Assembly: GCA_947650365.1 (NCBI GenBank)
Contig: OX393552.1
Span: 22,412,118 to 22,476,117, forward strand
Source: Chamaelirium japonicum
Lineage: Eukaryota; Streptophyta; Magnoliopsida; Liliales; Melanthiaceae
Reading direction: 5' to 3'
DNA length: 64,000 bases
Part shown: in pieces, positions 11,479-23,212 of the stretch
Layout of the letters: each line of letters starts with the position of its first letter
Numbering within the stretch: position 1 is the first letter of the stretch
Program-made: the position numbers and the translations under genes
The notes under the pieces: generated by a model
Told to the model about the DNA's origin: nothing
Database searches by the model: none
What the model saw: the letters and a program-made list of their open reading frames with translations, nothing else

Positions 11479-14400
11479 ATAACCAAGCTCGATCCCCTTG
11501 CCTCCATACTTAATGAGAACAAACTTATGAGAACAAACTACGAGGATTGGAAGCATAGCCTGATGCTCGTCCTAAGGGTTGGCAAACATACAATTGCCCT
11601 AAGTACCCCTTAACCGGCCATGCCGGGACCAAGTGCAACTGAGGCCCAGTTGAAGGAATGGAAAGACTGGCTAGTGCTGATGAGATGTGCAAGTGCTACA
11701 TAGTGGCATCCTTGCAGACCGTCCTTCAGAAGCAAGTCGAAGACATGGCCTTTGCTTCAGATATGATGCTCTACCTAAAGAAAATATTCGAGGGTCATAG
11801 TCGGGTAACTCGTTACCTGACCATCAAGAAATTGGTGTCCACGAAGATGGTAGAGGGGACTTTAGTTCGGGATCATATGCTGAAATTGTTTGGCTGTGTG
11901 AACGAGCTTGGTTCCTTCGATGTCATCTTGGATGCAGAGATCCAGACCGATATTTTCCTCAAGTCTCTGTCAGGAGCGTTTGAGGGCTTCGTCACCAACT
12001 TTAACCTTAACCGGTTGGAGATGTCTAACGCAGAGCTCCTAGCGGCGCTCCAGGCGGCAGAGGACGGGATGAAGGCAGGAGCCCAATCCCTGAACGTAGA
12101 GCAAAATTCTTCTCTGAAAGCCAAAAGCAAGTTTCAGAAAAGAAAGTCTAAGAAGCCCGTGACGATGGGCCAGGTGCAGTTGCAGGTTCCTAAGCGGAAT
12201 GGTCCGGCGAAGCCCAAAGAAAAATATTTCCGATGCGGCAAGAAGGGGCACTGGAAGGGCGACTGCCGTACGGTTCCCAAGAAGGCTGAGACAGGTATAT
12301 CTCAAATCCACATAGTGGAATCCCTTGTAGCATCCAGTTGTTCTCCAGTTTTATAGATTGTGGATTCTGGTTCCACTAACCATGCTTGCAATAATTTGCA
12401 GGGGTTCAAGGAGACAAGAAAACTGGGTGATGGGGAGATTATTCTAAGCATAGGAACTGAGGCCATGGCAGAGGCTGAAGCAGTTGGAGATGTCGTCTTG
12501 CAGTTCCTTGATGGAAGAAGTTTATTACTTAGAGACATACTTTATGTACCATCCTTGAGATGAAACTTAATTTCTGTTTCCGTATTGAATAATGAAGGTT
12601 TTTCAGTTTTATTTGATGCTTTTGGTGTGTCAATTAAATTGAATGGTTCCATTGTTTGTAAGGGAAAGATACAGAATGGTCTCTATGTAATTAACTCCAA
12701 TCATAAGCAGGATAACATAACTGAAGCTTGTGTGGTTAATTCATCTAAAAGGAAAAATCCCTCAGATAATCCAACACTCCTTTGGCATCTAAGGCTTGGA
12801 CACATAGCCTCAGACAGGATTCACAGGTTGGTTAATGTAGGACTCTTAAGTCCAGATGTTTCAGAAAGCCTACCGATATGTGAGTCTTGCCTGAAAGGCA
12901 AGATGACTAAAAGATCTTTCCGAGCCAAAGGTAACAGATCTAAGGAGGTATTAGAGTTGGTACACAATGATGTATGTGGGCTCATAAGCGTCCGTGCTAT
13001 AGGAGGCTTCGAGTATTTCATCACCTTCACGGATGATCACTCGAGGTTTGGACACATATACCTAATGCGGCGGAAGTCTGAATCCTTTGATAAGTTCAAA
13101 GAGTTCAGAGCTGAAGCAGAAAAGCAGACAGGTAAAAGTATCAAGTCTCTTCAATCGGATCGAGGAGGCGAATACCTATCGGATGAATTTATTGGGTATC
13201 TGCGTGAGCATGGAATCGTATCCCAGTTGACTGCACCAGGGACACCACAACAAAATAGTATATCTGAGAGGAGAAACCGAACTTTGTTAGATACGGTTCA
13301 GACTATGATGAGTTATGCAACATTGCCATCTAGTTTTTGGGGATATGCTCTAGAGACGGCAGCATACACTTTGAACTTTGTTCCATCAAAGTCAGTACCC
13401 CTAACTTCTTGGGAGCTGTGGTTGAAGCGAAAGCTAAGCCTACAACACTTTAGGATTTGGGGTTGTCCAGCACATATGCAGAAGGACAAGCGAGATAAGA
13501 TGGAGTCAAAAACTAAGGTATGTCTATTCGTTGGGTATCCAAAAGGGACAAAAGGTGGTTTATTTTATGATCCTGATGATAGAAAGGTTGTCGTCTCGAC
13601 GAACACCGTATTCCTGGAGCATGATTATTTAATAGACCATAAGCCCACCAGTAAAGTAGTTCTTGAAGAATTGTTTGGTACTGATGGGAGTACGCAGATA
13701 GAAAACATAGTGGGAGCCGATACCACTAAGAATAACGATACTGTAGAATCGACTCCTATAGAACCACCGCAGGCTCGTCGCAGTGGGAGGACCACAAGTG
13801 CTCCTGATAGATATATTAGAGAAGTCTTTATGGTAGATCCAGAGTTTCAGGAGGATGATCTCCTGAACTATGACGAAGCGATGGTATCCTCTGACCATGC
13901 AGAATGGCAGGAAGCCATAGAGGCAGAACTGACATCGATGTCCCAAAACTCGGTCTGGAAACTTGTAACACCACCTCACAATATTAAACCTGTTGGGTGT
14001 AAGTGGGTGTACAAAAGAAAAAGAGGTCCGGATGGTATCGTTGAGACTTACAAAGCTAGACTAGTCGCTAAGGGTTATACCCAGCGAGAAGGGATCGACT
14101 ATGATGAAACCTTTTCGTCAGTGGCTATGCTTAAGTCTATCCAGATCCTCTTGTCCATTGCAGCCCATTATGATTGGGAGATCTGGCAAATGGACGTCAA
14201 GACCGCATTCCTTAACGGGGATTTGAAAGAAGACATCTACATGTCTCAGCCTCCAGGCTTTGTCGCAAAAGGTCAAGAAGGTCTGGTGTGCAAGTTGCAA
14301 AGGTCCATTTATGGACTGAAGCAAGCATCCAGAAGTTGGAACATGTGTTTTGATCAGGCTATCCAGTCTTATTGATTTGAGCAGAACGTGGATGAACCAT

Positions 14401-15431
14401 GTGTTTATAAAAGGAGCGATAAGACTGCAGTAGTTTTTCTAGTGCTTTACGTAGATGATATCCTACTCATTGGAAATGATGTTGGAACGTTGTCTACAGT
14501 GAATGTGTAGTTATCCTCTCAATTTGACATAAAAGACCTGGGTGAAGCGAGTTATGTTCTGGGAATCAAGGTAACTCGAGATCGCCAGAACAAGACTCTC
14601 TTGCTGTCACAGTCAGCCTATATAGATACTATCTTGGTCAGATTCAGTATGCACAACTCCAAGAAGGGACTGGTTCCATTCAGACATGGAATAAAATTGT
14701 CCAAGGATCAGGTTCCTAAGACTCCTGAGGAGAGGGCAGAGATACAGAAGATACCTTATGCTTCGGCTGTAGGGAGTCTGATGTATGCCATGCAGTGCAC
14801 GAGACCAGATATATGCTATGCAGTAGGTATGATGGGCATGTATCAGTCAAATCCGGGTCCAGGGCACTGGACTGCTATGAAAAGTATACTCAAGTATCTC
14901 CGTAGGATAAGAGATTATAAGTTAGTTTACTCTTCACAGGAACTGATGCCGATTGGATATACGGATTCTAACTTTGCGTCAGATCCGGAATCCAGGAGAT
15001 CGACATCAGGGTTGGTGTTTTCATTAGGAGGAGGAGCTGTCAGTTGGAGGAGCGTGAAGCAGGGATGCATCGCGGATTCGACGACAGAGGCTGAGTACGT
15101 TACGGCGTGTGAAGCAGCTAAGGAGGCGATGTGGCTCAAGAAGTTCCTCACGGACTTAGGATGCATACCGGGAGCTCAAGATCCTATTGTCCTTTACTGT
15201 GATAATAGTGGAGCGGTAGCACAATCCAAGGAGCCAAGATATCACCAAAAGAGCAAGCATATCGAGCGAAAATACTACATTATCTGGGACTTGTAGAAGC
15301 GATGGGAGGTTGCAGTGACTCAGGTGGAGTCTGCAGATAACATGGCGGACCCATTCACAAAGGCGTTACCGACCAAGGCTTTTGAGAAGCACGTTGATGC
15401 CATGAGAGTTAAGACTGTTGTTCCCCGCTAG
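11479..15431 (+). pseudogene. Ty1/copia gag-pol, decayed
   Basis: Domain order is the copia order. Gag is at about 11.5-12.3 kb; its knuckle reads YFRCGKKGHWKGDC, with the first Cys of CCHC replaced by Tyr. Protease core DSGSTNHAC is at about 12.36 kb. Integrase lies at 12.6-13.6 kb with the HLRLGH zinc region and acidic residues in HNDVCG, SDRGGEY and ISERRNR. RT is at 13.9-14.6 kb with an intact YVDDILLIGND. RNase H lies at about 14.9-15.3 kb with GYTDSNFASD. From 11658 on, one frame is kept to the terminal TAG at 15429, broken by stops at 12354, 12561, 14373, 14508 and 15294. The early gag is in another frame, and the presumed start reads ATA at 11479. Lineage resembles Tork/Angela, judged by eye only. 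Confidence 0.9.
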
Positions 15432-15432
15432 G

Positions 15433-15448
15433 CTAAGTGGGAGATTGG
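15433..15448 (+). other. Copia polypurine tract
   Basis: The sequence CTAAGTGGGAGATTGG sits between the gag-pol stop and the LTR start. AAGTGGGAGATTG is the common polypurine tract of plant copia elements and primes plus-strand DNA synthesis. Confidence 0.75.
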
Positions 15449-17398
15449 TGTAGCTCGTGTGTCTTTAGCGTGGAATTTCTGTATTAACATTAATAAAAAT
15501 GACTTTGGTTATTGCTTTAATTAGAATACTACTCTGGTATATGATAATACTCATATAATAAAAGGACCATAGGGAACACAATAGGCCACTGAGACGCATG
15601 GAGGATCCATGCTTGGGAGACCTAGTGGACTAGTTCTGTGTAGACCTAGAACTAGTTCACAGCTTAGGTGATGCCGGTCGGTTCACCGAGAACAAGCTGT
15701 TGGCAGGTAGAGGATGTGGTGAAGTCTCTACCATGGGAACGTGGGATTCCTATTCACCTGACCAAGCACGATGATCGTGTTGAACAGGAACCAAGACGGT
15801 GCACAGTTCAGTTATTCAGATACTGGTGCATGAACCGTCTTACTACTATAGATAATCTGTCCTTAACCCTGAGGGACCATGTTTACTGGGCCAACCAGTT
15901 GTGTGGTGCTTTGATGTGCCAATGTGTGCGGACCTTCCATAATCCAATACCACGGTATGTTGGGTTACCCAGCTGGTGCTTGAGTGACATGTAATACCTA
16001 CAGGTTATCCGACGTCCAGTGTTGGATGGGTGCGTTTTGATGAGTCAATCTGTCCACACAGTTAACCCAGGCCTGGTGGTTGTCAGTATGACTGACGATG
16101 TTTCGGATGCTAGGCATAGCACCGGAAGGTGTGTGGTGTTATAGATGACAAGTCATCAAACCCTAGTCAGATGATCGATCGGGATCTGACGGTGCTCCCC
16201 ATCGCCCGAGTCGTATCATGGCACCAGTAATAGGAGGGACTGAGGATTATCGGAGTATAGTAGAGAACAGGGTTACGAGGGAGTAACATAAGTTTAGGAT
16301 CACTAGAGTTCAACTCGTGTCACACTCTGGGTGGCTACGCGGGTTAATCGGATTAGGGCTGATTAACAGAACTTTCGGTGTGTCACCGGAACAGTTAATT
16401 AGGGATCCGGTTGGAGCTAGAGATCCCGAACCCTGAAGGTTCCACCTTGTCATTGCATATAGGAATTGTTCCCCGACCTAGTTGGATACGTTGGATGCGA
16501 AGTAGTGCGATGGAGCGCAAGCCCGGAGCCTAAGAACCTAATTCATATGTGTTACGGGCCATAGGGGTATTTTGGTAAATACTAAAATATGGCTCAGAAC
16601 ATATTAAATATGGATCTTAGAATGAGCGAAATAATTCCAGGAGCTCATAGACACTGACGGAACTCGATTCCGAGTAGCGCACCTCACTCAGTCTCTCTTT
16701 CAGTTTTCCACTTTTCGTGAAGGGCGTTTTCGTCCAGGCTTCACGATAGACACTGGAAATCCCTAAAAACCGCCCCCCCCTCTATCCTTATCTATCTAGG
16801 GCCGGCCCTAGCTTCCTTGAAGCCATGGAATACCGGCCCTATAAAGGAAATAGGGAGAGGAAGGGCCGGTCCTAAGGTTCCTCTCCTCCAGAAAATCCGA
16901 ACCCCCTACTAGCCTCCTCCTTTGTGGTTTCGGCCAAGGAAAAGAGAGGAAGAAGAAGGGAGAAGGAAGAGGAAGGAAGGAGAAGGAAGAAGAGAGAGAG
17001 AGAGGAGAAGATCTCATGGCTCGCCATCGTCTTCGCAATGGATTCCTCCGTCGGCTCGAAATCTTTGCACTCAGAGACTAGATTTCGAGGATTCTTCAAT
17101 TCGCAAAGGACAAGGTGCTATCCGACAATTTCCCTTGCGTTTCAAGTGCGGTTCTTTATTATTCCGTCATCTCTAGATCATAGATTCATAAGGTATGATG
17201 AATCTAAACACCTAAGTAGATGCATTCATGTCTTCCGTAGATTGTAGTATGCCTCTAGGGTGTCTGCACATATGCTAAGATCGTAGATTTGCATGTAGAT
17301 TGTTTTATAGCGAAATTGTAATAAAACATACACTGTATGATCTTCGGATCTTTCTTTTGCTTCCGCTGTGACTCTGATTAGCGGATCCAATTCCAACA
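15449..17398 (+). repeat. Copia 3' LTR, about 1.95 kb
   Basis: It starts TGTAGCTCGTGTG just after the polypurine tract and ends ...CAATTCCAACA at 17398. The whole length is related in reverse orientation to the solo LTR at 38750-40617, which independently sets both ends. A TATA box (TATAAAG, 16840-16846) lies in a suitable place for the LTR promoter, followed by a purine-rich leader. No 5' LTR partner was found. Confidence 0.85.
16840..16846 (+). promoter_or_regulatory. TATA box of the copia LTR
   Basis: TATAAAG in a GC-richer context (CCGGCCCTATAAAGG), about 560 bp before the LTR end. It is the likely boundary marker between U3 and R. Confidence 0.55.
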
Positions 17399-17480
17399 GA
17401 CACTGTTCCGATGCCAGAGACGTTAGAAGATCTGTCGGTAGCTGTCGGTCGACCCGTGGGAGTCGGTGCGGCAACAGGAT

Positions 17481-19263
17481 AGGGAAGGACGAAGAAGAAG
17501 GCTGGAGATTGTTCATGGACGGCTCGTCATGTGAGATCGGGAGTGGTGTAGGGGTAGTCCTAATAACCCCTGATCACACGATGCTCGAAAAATCAGTACG
17601 ACTACTGTTCCCGACGACGAACAATGAAGCTGAGTATGAGGCGATGCTGGCAGGACTGGAGATAGCAGCAGTACTGGGGGTGACCAGCTTGCAGGTCTAC
17701 GGCGACTCCCAGCTGATGATCAATCAGATTACCGGTAGATACGAAGCCCGCGATGCAAGAATGCAAGCTTACCTGAAGCTAGCCCGAAAGCTGATTGCCA
17801 AGTTCAAGGACATAAACTTCCACCAGTTCTCTAGAGTGAAGAACAAGCAAGCGGATGCCCTTGCTAATCTAGCATCGGTACTCGGAGAAGACAAAGAAAA
17901 AAGGGCCGTCATCGAGGTGCAAGTTGACCTTCAAACAGCAGATAGTGCGGAAGATAGTCACCTGGTTAGGAGGACGCAAGCCATCGAAGCAGCCTATACT
18001 ATTGAGGCCGGTGCTGATTGGGTAGCTAACATGAAGAAGTACCTACTTGATGGGATACTACCGGAGGACGTCGATGATGCCTGGAGAACCAAAGCGCATG
18101 CACCAAGATACACCCTCATCGACGATGAGCTATACAAGTGTTCGTTCGACGGACTGTACCTTAAATGCCTCACGAAGGAGCAAGCAGCAGAAATTATGAG
18201 GGAGGTACATGAAGGAGGATGCGGGAATCACTCCGGAGAAAGATCCCTGGTGCGAAAGATAAAGCTGTAGGGCTACTACTGGCCCACCATGGAAGCGGAT
18301 GCGGAGGGGTATGTGAAGAGGTGCCTGCAATGCCAAAAGCATGCTCCCTCCATACACCAACCGGCGGAAGAGTTGCACCCAATATCCAGCCCTTGGCCCT
18401 TCCAACAGTGGGGGTTGGATATTTTGGGGTCCTTCCCGACGTCGCCCAACTGAAGGAAGTTTCTTCTCGTCGCCACCGACTATTTCACCAAGTGGGTGGA
18501 GGCCATTCCTCTACTGAAGATTGGAGAAGTTCAAGTAGGAAAGTTCTTGTGGAGCACCATCATCTATCGATTTGGACTGCCGCGAGCTTTTGTTGCAGAC
18601 AACGGACGATAATTCGATGCAGAGTCAATTAAGAAGTTCTGCGCCAGTAACAACATCAAGTTGTTCTTCTCTACACCACGGTACCCTCAGAGCAACGGGC
18701 AAGCAGAGTCGATGAATCGCGCCATTCTGGACATACTGAAGAAGAAGCTGGAGCAGAAGAGGGGTTTATGGGAAGAGGCTTTACCTGGAGTTCTATGGGC
18801 CTATCGGACGACACCGAAGCGACCGACGGGAGAGTCCTCGTTCAGCCTTACCTACGGCTCCGAAGCAGTCCTGCCAACGGAAACACTGGTGCCAACACAG
18901 CAAACAGTCGTAGCTGCCGACCCGGAGCTGAATGACGAACTCCTGCTTGATGGCCTAGACCTGCTGGAAGAGAAGAGGGAAAGAGGGAGAGTGCACTTAG
19001 CCAACTATCATCAGGCCATTAAGAGGGCGTATAACCCAAAGTCAGAAGGCGAATCTTTAAACAAGGGGGACCTAGTCATGCGGAAGATCTTCGATAATAC
19101 CAAGGAGCTGGGAAGTGGCAAGCTGGGAGCTACCTGGGAAGGGCCATACATCGTTGATGGTATGGGAAAGAATGGAGCCTACCGTTTGAAGACTCAAGAT
19201 GGCGACGCACTAGTAAGGCTGTGGAATACAACTAATCTGCGCAAGTTCTACCAGGGTAGCTGA
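17481..19263 (+). pseudogene. Tat-1 pol tail: archaeal-type RNase H and integrase
   Basis: RNase H shows the D-E-D-D series: FMDGSSCEIGSG, NNEAEYEAM, VYGDSQLM and KQADALANLAS. Integrase follows with the zinc-finger parts GCGNHSGE and CLQCQKH. Its catalytic acidic residues lie in WGLDILG, VADNGR and NGQAESMNRA. A C-terminal segment with a DLVMRK motif follows, and the frame ends at the natural stop after 19260. One reading frame holds throughout, with only three nonsense codons: TAG 18268, TGA 18451 and TAA 18610. The 5' part of pol is absent; the reading frame is joined almost directly to the copia LTR end at 17398. Confidence 0.9.
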
Positions 19264-19356
19264 ACGGGAGAAATCCTTGTAATCGTTTTGTAGTTCCAGT
19301 TCTATTCAATAAAGATGCGTTTGTTCAGTATTCTTGTTCATGCGTGAGGGTGATGG

Positions 19357-20085
19357 TTAACTAACGCAACCTAAATCAAGTGGTACATAACACTTCGAGC
19401 GAGTTCTACCACTTGGGCGACCGGTCGATAGGTCCCTGCGAAGGGTGTGACCGACCGGTGAACACCTGGAAAGATCGGTCGACAGACCCCGCTTGGGTAC
19501 GACCAATTAACCAACCTAAACCAAGTGGTACATAACACTCCGAGCGAGTTCTACCACTTGGCCAACCTGTCAACAGGTCCCTGCAAAGGGCGTGACCGGT
19601 TGGTGAACACCTGGGAAGATCGGTCGACAAACCCCGCTTGGGTACGACCAATCGACCAACCTAAACTAAGTGGTATATAACACTCCGAGCGAGTTCTACC
19701 ACTTGGTCGATCGATCAACAGGTCCCTGCGAAGGGCGTGATCGGTCGGTGAACACTTGAGAAGATCGGTCGACAGACCCCGCTTGGGTATGACCGATCGA
19801 CCAACCTAAACCAAGTGGTACATAACGCTCCAAGCGAGTTCTACCACTTGGCCGACCGGTCAACAGGTCCCTGCGAAGGGCATGATCGGCCAGTGAACAC
19901 TTGGAAAGATTTGGTCGACAGACCCTGCTGGGGTACGACCGATCGACCAACACAAGCAGGGCGGGATATATCGCCCCCCGCGAGTGCTATCACCTAGCTA
20001 ACAGGAGGGCAGGTCCCTTCGTAAGGCATGACGGGCAGGATAACGCACCAGAAGATCAGTTGTCAAGCCCCTGCTTGGGTACGAC
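19357..20085 (+). repeat. 145-bp tandem array in the Tat-1 3' untranslated region, about 5 copies
   Basis: The marker tggta recurs at 19381, 19526, 19671 and 19816 (exactly 145 bp apart), and a diverged fifth copy starts near 19961. Each good unit contains an inverted pair CCAAGTGGTA / TACCACTTGG around a 20-base loop (for example 19521-19530 and 19551-19560). Tandem arrays in this location are a known feature of Tat/Ogre-type elements and can seed satellite DNA. Confidence 0.92.
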
Positions 20086-20090
20086 CAGAT

Positions 20091-20274
20091 AAAATATGAG
20101 GGCCAGATTTTGGTTGCACGTCGTTGACATGTAATTAAAATACGAGGGCCAAATTTTTATTGCACGTTGTCGACATGTAATTAAAATACAAAGGCCAAAT
20201 TTTGATTGCACGTCATCGACGTGTAGTTAAAACGTGAAAGCCAAATTTTAATGACACGTCGTCGACGTGTACTT
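20091..20274 (+). repeat. 46-bp tandem array, 4 copies
   Basis: Units start with AAAA(T/C) at 20091, 20137, 20183 and 20229, and a partial unit begins at 20275. Each holds GGCCA-ATTTT and a CACGT-GT-GAC motif. It directly follows the 145-bp array and is unrelated to it in sequence. Confidence 0.9.
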
Positions 20275-20395
20275 AAGATACAAGGTTGATAAGAGAAGGA
20301 TTGCAACCAGAACAATTAGATATATCAAACATTAAAGATTCCAATACAAGCTGGAATACGGTTTTATTACATCACAAGACAGCAAACGGAAGTGA

Positions 20396-21041
20396 TCAGT
20401 TATCTGTGGGAGCTTTCCATTTCCCCGTCGGAAGCTTACTACGTAGCTTGGCAACCTTCTTACGACATCCCTCCGCTTGTTCTTCGAGAGCCAGCTGGCA
20501 CTCTCTGTTGAGGACTTCGTACTGCCGAGCAAGCACAGCCTTCTCCGATGCTTCTGCCTGGTCTAGAGAGGACCTCAGCACGGCTATTTCGACCTCGTAA
20601 GCTGCCTTGGCGGACTCGGCATCTGTTCGTTGCTTCCTGATCACAGAATCCTGGTCCCTGAACTGACCCTCCATCGTGTCAAGCTCTGACTGAGCAGCCT
20701 CTAGAGCTTCCTGAAGCTCGAAAGGGTCAGCAGCATTCACCTGCGCGAGTTCAAGCTGAGCTCTGACTGCAGCTACCTCCTCCATATGGAGCCTTCAGGC
20801 TTCCACTAGCTAGGCGCGAGTCTCTATCAAATCCTGCTGAGCAGTCCTCAGGGAGACCTCGAACTGAGCCATCCTTCGAGCGCCCCCCTCGGTAACTCGG
20901 CCAGTCATTGTAGTGACGCGGCCGCTCATCTGACAAAAGCGGAAACGATATATGCCAAAGAGTTTGGAGAAGGAATTACTACTGCAATCAAGTCTTCAAC
21001 TCCACGAGGACTTACCTCACGAAGGTCGTCGAGCTGGTTCT
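20396..21041 (-). pseudogene. Tat-1 antisense ORF, C-terminal coiled-coil part
   Basis: The minus-strand frame 20785-20396 (129 codons) is Ala/Glu/Leu-rich with heptad-like spacing, typical of a coiled coil. Upstream, a likely 86-bp intron (minus GTAAGT donor at 21015, CAG acceptor ending 20930) joins an exon ending in a QNQLDDLRE segment to one starting MSGRVTTM. Stops interrupt the reading before the 129-codon frame. The exon continues across the Gypsy-2 insertion at 30106. Similar coiled-coil ORFs occur downstream of pol in Tat elements; the function is unknown. Confidence 0.65.
20930..21015 (-). other. Probable intron of the Tat-1 antisense ORF
   Basis: On the minus strand GAG/GTAAGT opens it and TTTTGTCAG/ATG closes it. 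Both flanking exons read in the same phase. The 86-bp length fits a short plant intron. Confidence 0.55.
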
Positions 21042-21537
21042 TATAACATCCCAAAATAAATTAATAACTTAAAAGTCATTATAAGAATTTATGATACAAA
21101 ATTTAAAATAAAAATCGGACGGCACCATTGCGTCCATCTCGTCGAAACGATCAAAAAAACATATATAAACTTTTGTGTTTTGAACTCATTTAAAACATTT
21201 AAAAATATAAAAGAAAAATGGTATATATGAACAAATATAATAGCCAATAGAAGGATTCGAACCCTAGACCCATTTTTATAAAATTTTAAACCAATTTCCT
21301 CTAACCAAAAATCCATTAAAACTTTTCTATTCAAATACAATAGAAATAATTGTTATATTAGAGAGGGAATACCAATCGAAATCTGTGACCTTTCGTTTCC
21401 AATCGAACGGGAACCGCCGCACAGCCAGAATATGAAACGACCGTTTTGCAATAAAGACCCCGGGACTCTTGGTATTCCCGGATGGCCTATATAAACCCCC
21501 CCTCCCACAGATATCTTCACACAAGCCCCTCGCGACC

Positions 21538-21735
21538 CATCGGGCCACCACCACCCGCCGCCAGCCACCGCCGCCGGCCACCCGCCGCCACCGGTCTCCG
21601 CCGCCGGCCACCCGCCGCCGCCGGTCGCCGCCGCCGCTGGTCGCCGCCACCGGCCACCCCGCCGCCGGTCACCCACCGCCGCCGGCCACCCGCCACCGCC
21701 GGTCGCCGCCGCCGGCCATCGTCGCCGGTCGCCGC
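21538..21735 (+). repeat. CCG-rich minisatellite in Gypsy-2 5' LTR
   Basis: Irregular repeats of CCGCCGCCGGCCACC and CCGCCGGTCG type lie just downstream of the LTR TATA box, so probably in the transcribed leader. The matching block in the other LTR (28476-28750) is about 75 bp longer. Confidence 0.8.
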
Positions 21736-22396
21736 CCACTTTGGTTAGTTTTTTTTATTATTTATTATTTAAAAAATTTTGTGGGCTAAAAGCCCATTAA
21801 ACAATAATTAATTAATTGGGCCGAAGCCCATTAGAATCCATTACCCTAAATGGGCCGAAGCCCATTTAAATAAAATAAACCCATGGGCCGAAACCCATTA
21901 AGCCCAAAAGAAACTTTGATAAAACGGCCCTGTTTTAATAAACCGAAGCGTTTACTATATACAACCTGATCTTTTTACTAAGGGCAGACCACCCAATAAA
22001 AACCCGTTAAAGCCAACTATTTTGGCCATAACAGGAGCAAACGAACTCCGAATTAAATTTCGTCTGCGGCCACGGGTTCCTAATGAAAAGCTCTACACAA
22101 TGAATATAAATTTAAAATATTTTAAAAATTACCAAAATACCCCTAAAGAAGAAAAACCTATTAGTTCAAATAGGAAAACGTTTCGGAAAATCCTTGTAAA
22201 AGTTAGGGAAAAAACTAACGTATTATAGTAACATACTTTCAGATTCTGAGCTTTCTAAAGCTTCATCATCAGGAGTAAGAGTCTTCAACGGTTCAGGTAG
22301 GGGATTTAAGCTAAGTTTGTTCATGCTAAGTATATGTTATAGAATGTCGGTAATTTGCTATGGAATGATAAATTTTGAAATACGTAATCACTTATC

Positions 22397-22600
22397 TGGG
22401 TGTGGGCTAACCCTAGCTGAGGCCAAAAAGTTTCCTGGGTGTGGGGCTAGCCCTGGCTGAGGCCAAAAAGTTTCCTGGGTATGGGGCTAGCCCTGGCAGA
22501 GGCCAAAAAGTTTCCTGGGTGTGGGGCTAGCCCTGGCTGAGGCCAAAAAGTTTCCTAGGTGTGGGGCTAGCCTTATTGCGGACTGAAAGTACCCGGGTAA
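22397..22600 (+). repeat. 40-bp tandem array in Gypsy-2 5' LTR, 5 copies
   Basis: TGGGT markers recur at 22397, 22436, 22476 and 22516, and a fifth variant is at 22556. The unit holds GGGGCTAGCCCTGGC and GGCCAAAAAGTTTCC. The same array is at 29413-29618 in the 3' LTR. Confidence 0.88.
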
Positions 22601-23086
22601 GGACTTGAGATTCCTACCCTGGCGGAAGGGCCAAAAAGAGAATCGGGTGATTAATGTTTTAATTATTTGCTTTTCGTAGTCATGTTTACTGCTTTCAATA
22701 CATATGTTTTAGCATGAATAAAACTAAGTCATTGGTGAGTCACTGGATAGAACTCACCCCCCTACAGATGATGTGCACCCTACAGAGACCAACCCTGCAG
22801 CACCTGAAGAAGATGAGGAGCGATCGGGAATCGACCAAGAAGGAGTTGAAGACCCACTCTACATACCTTTCTATGACTTGGACGGAGCCGGAATATGATG
22901 TGTCAATGTGGAAAGTCTTAGCCTTAGGCTTTCGATTTCGAGAAATTGTATCAAACAATGATGTTTTTAATAGAATGGCTCAGTAATTTCTATATTTGAT
23001 GGAATTTATCTATATCAAGTTTTATTCCTAACACCCTAGTATTATACGGGTTGAATTAATCCGTAAAATATCGGGGCGTTACAACT

Positions 23087-23099
23087 TGGTATCAGAGCC
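23087..23099 (+). promoter_or_regulatory. Gypsy-2 primer-binding site (tRNA-iMet type)
   Basis: TGGTATCAGAGCC lies three bases after the 5' LTR end. It is the standard initiator-Met primer complement used by most plant gypsy elements. Confidence 0.92.
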
Positions 23100-23212
23100 T
23101 AGGTAATAGGTCCTAGGAAGTAAAAATATATTTTGTTAGAAAAGACATCGGTAGGGTAGTCACGAAAAAAAAAAAAACTATGTTGAAAGTTTTTTTTTCT
23201 TTTAACAGAAAC

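Larger units (their letters stand above)
21042..23083 (+). repeat. Gypsy-2 5' LTR
   Basis: It starts TATAACATCCC (the canonical TG has become TA; the 3' LTR has TG) and ends GGGGCGTTACA. TATA box TATATAAA is at 21488-21495. It contains a CCG-rich minisatellite and a 40-bp array. Repeated GGGCCGAAGCCCA-type blocks lie at 21780-21920. Confidence 0.92.

Noticed and set aside
12585-14375. 596-codon copia frame as an intact gene
   Set aside because: It is the middle of a single polyprotein frame bounded by nonsense codons on both sides.
21469-21789. Pro/Arg-rich frames in the CCG array (also 28401-28814)
   Set aside because: Low-complexity translation of the LTR minisatellite, shifting frame between the two LTRs.
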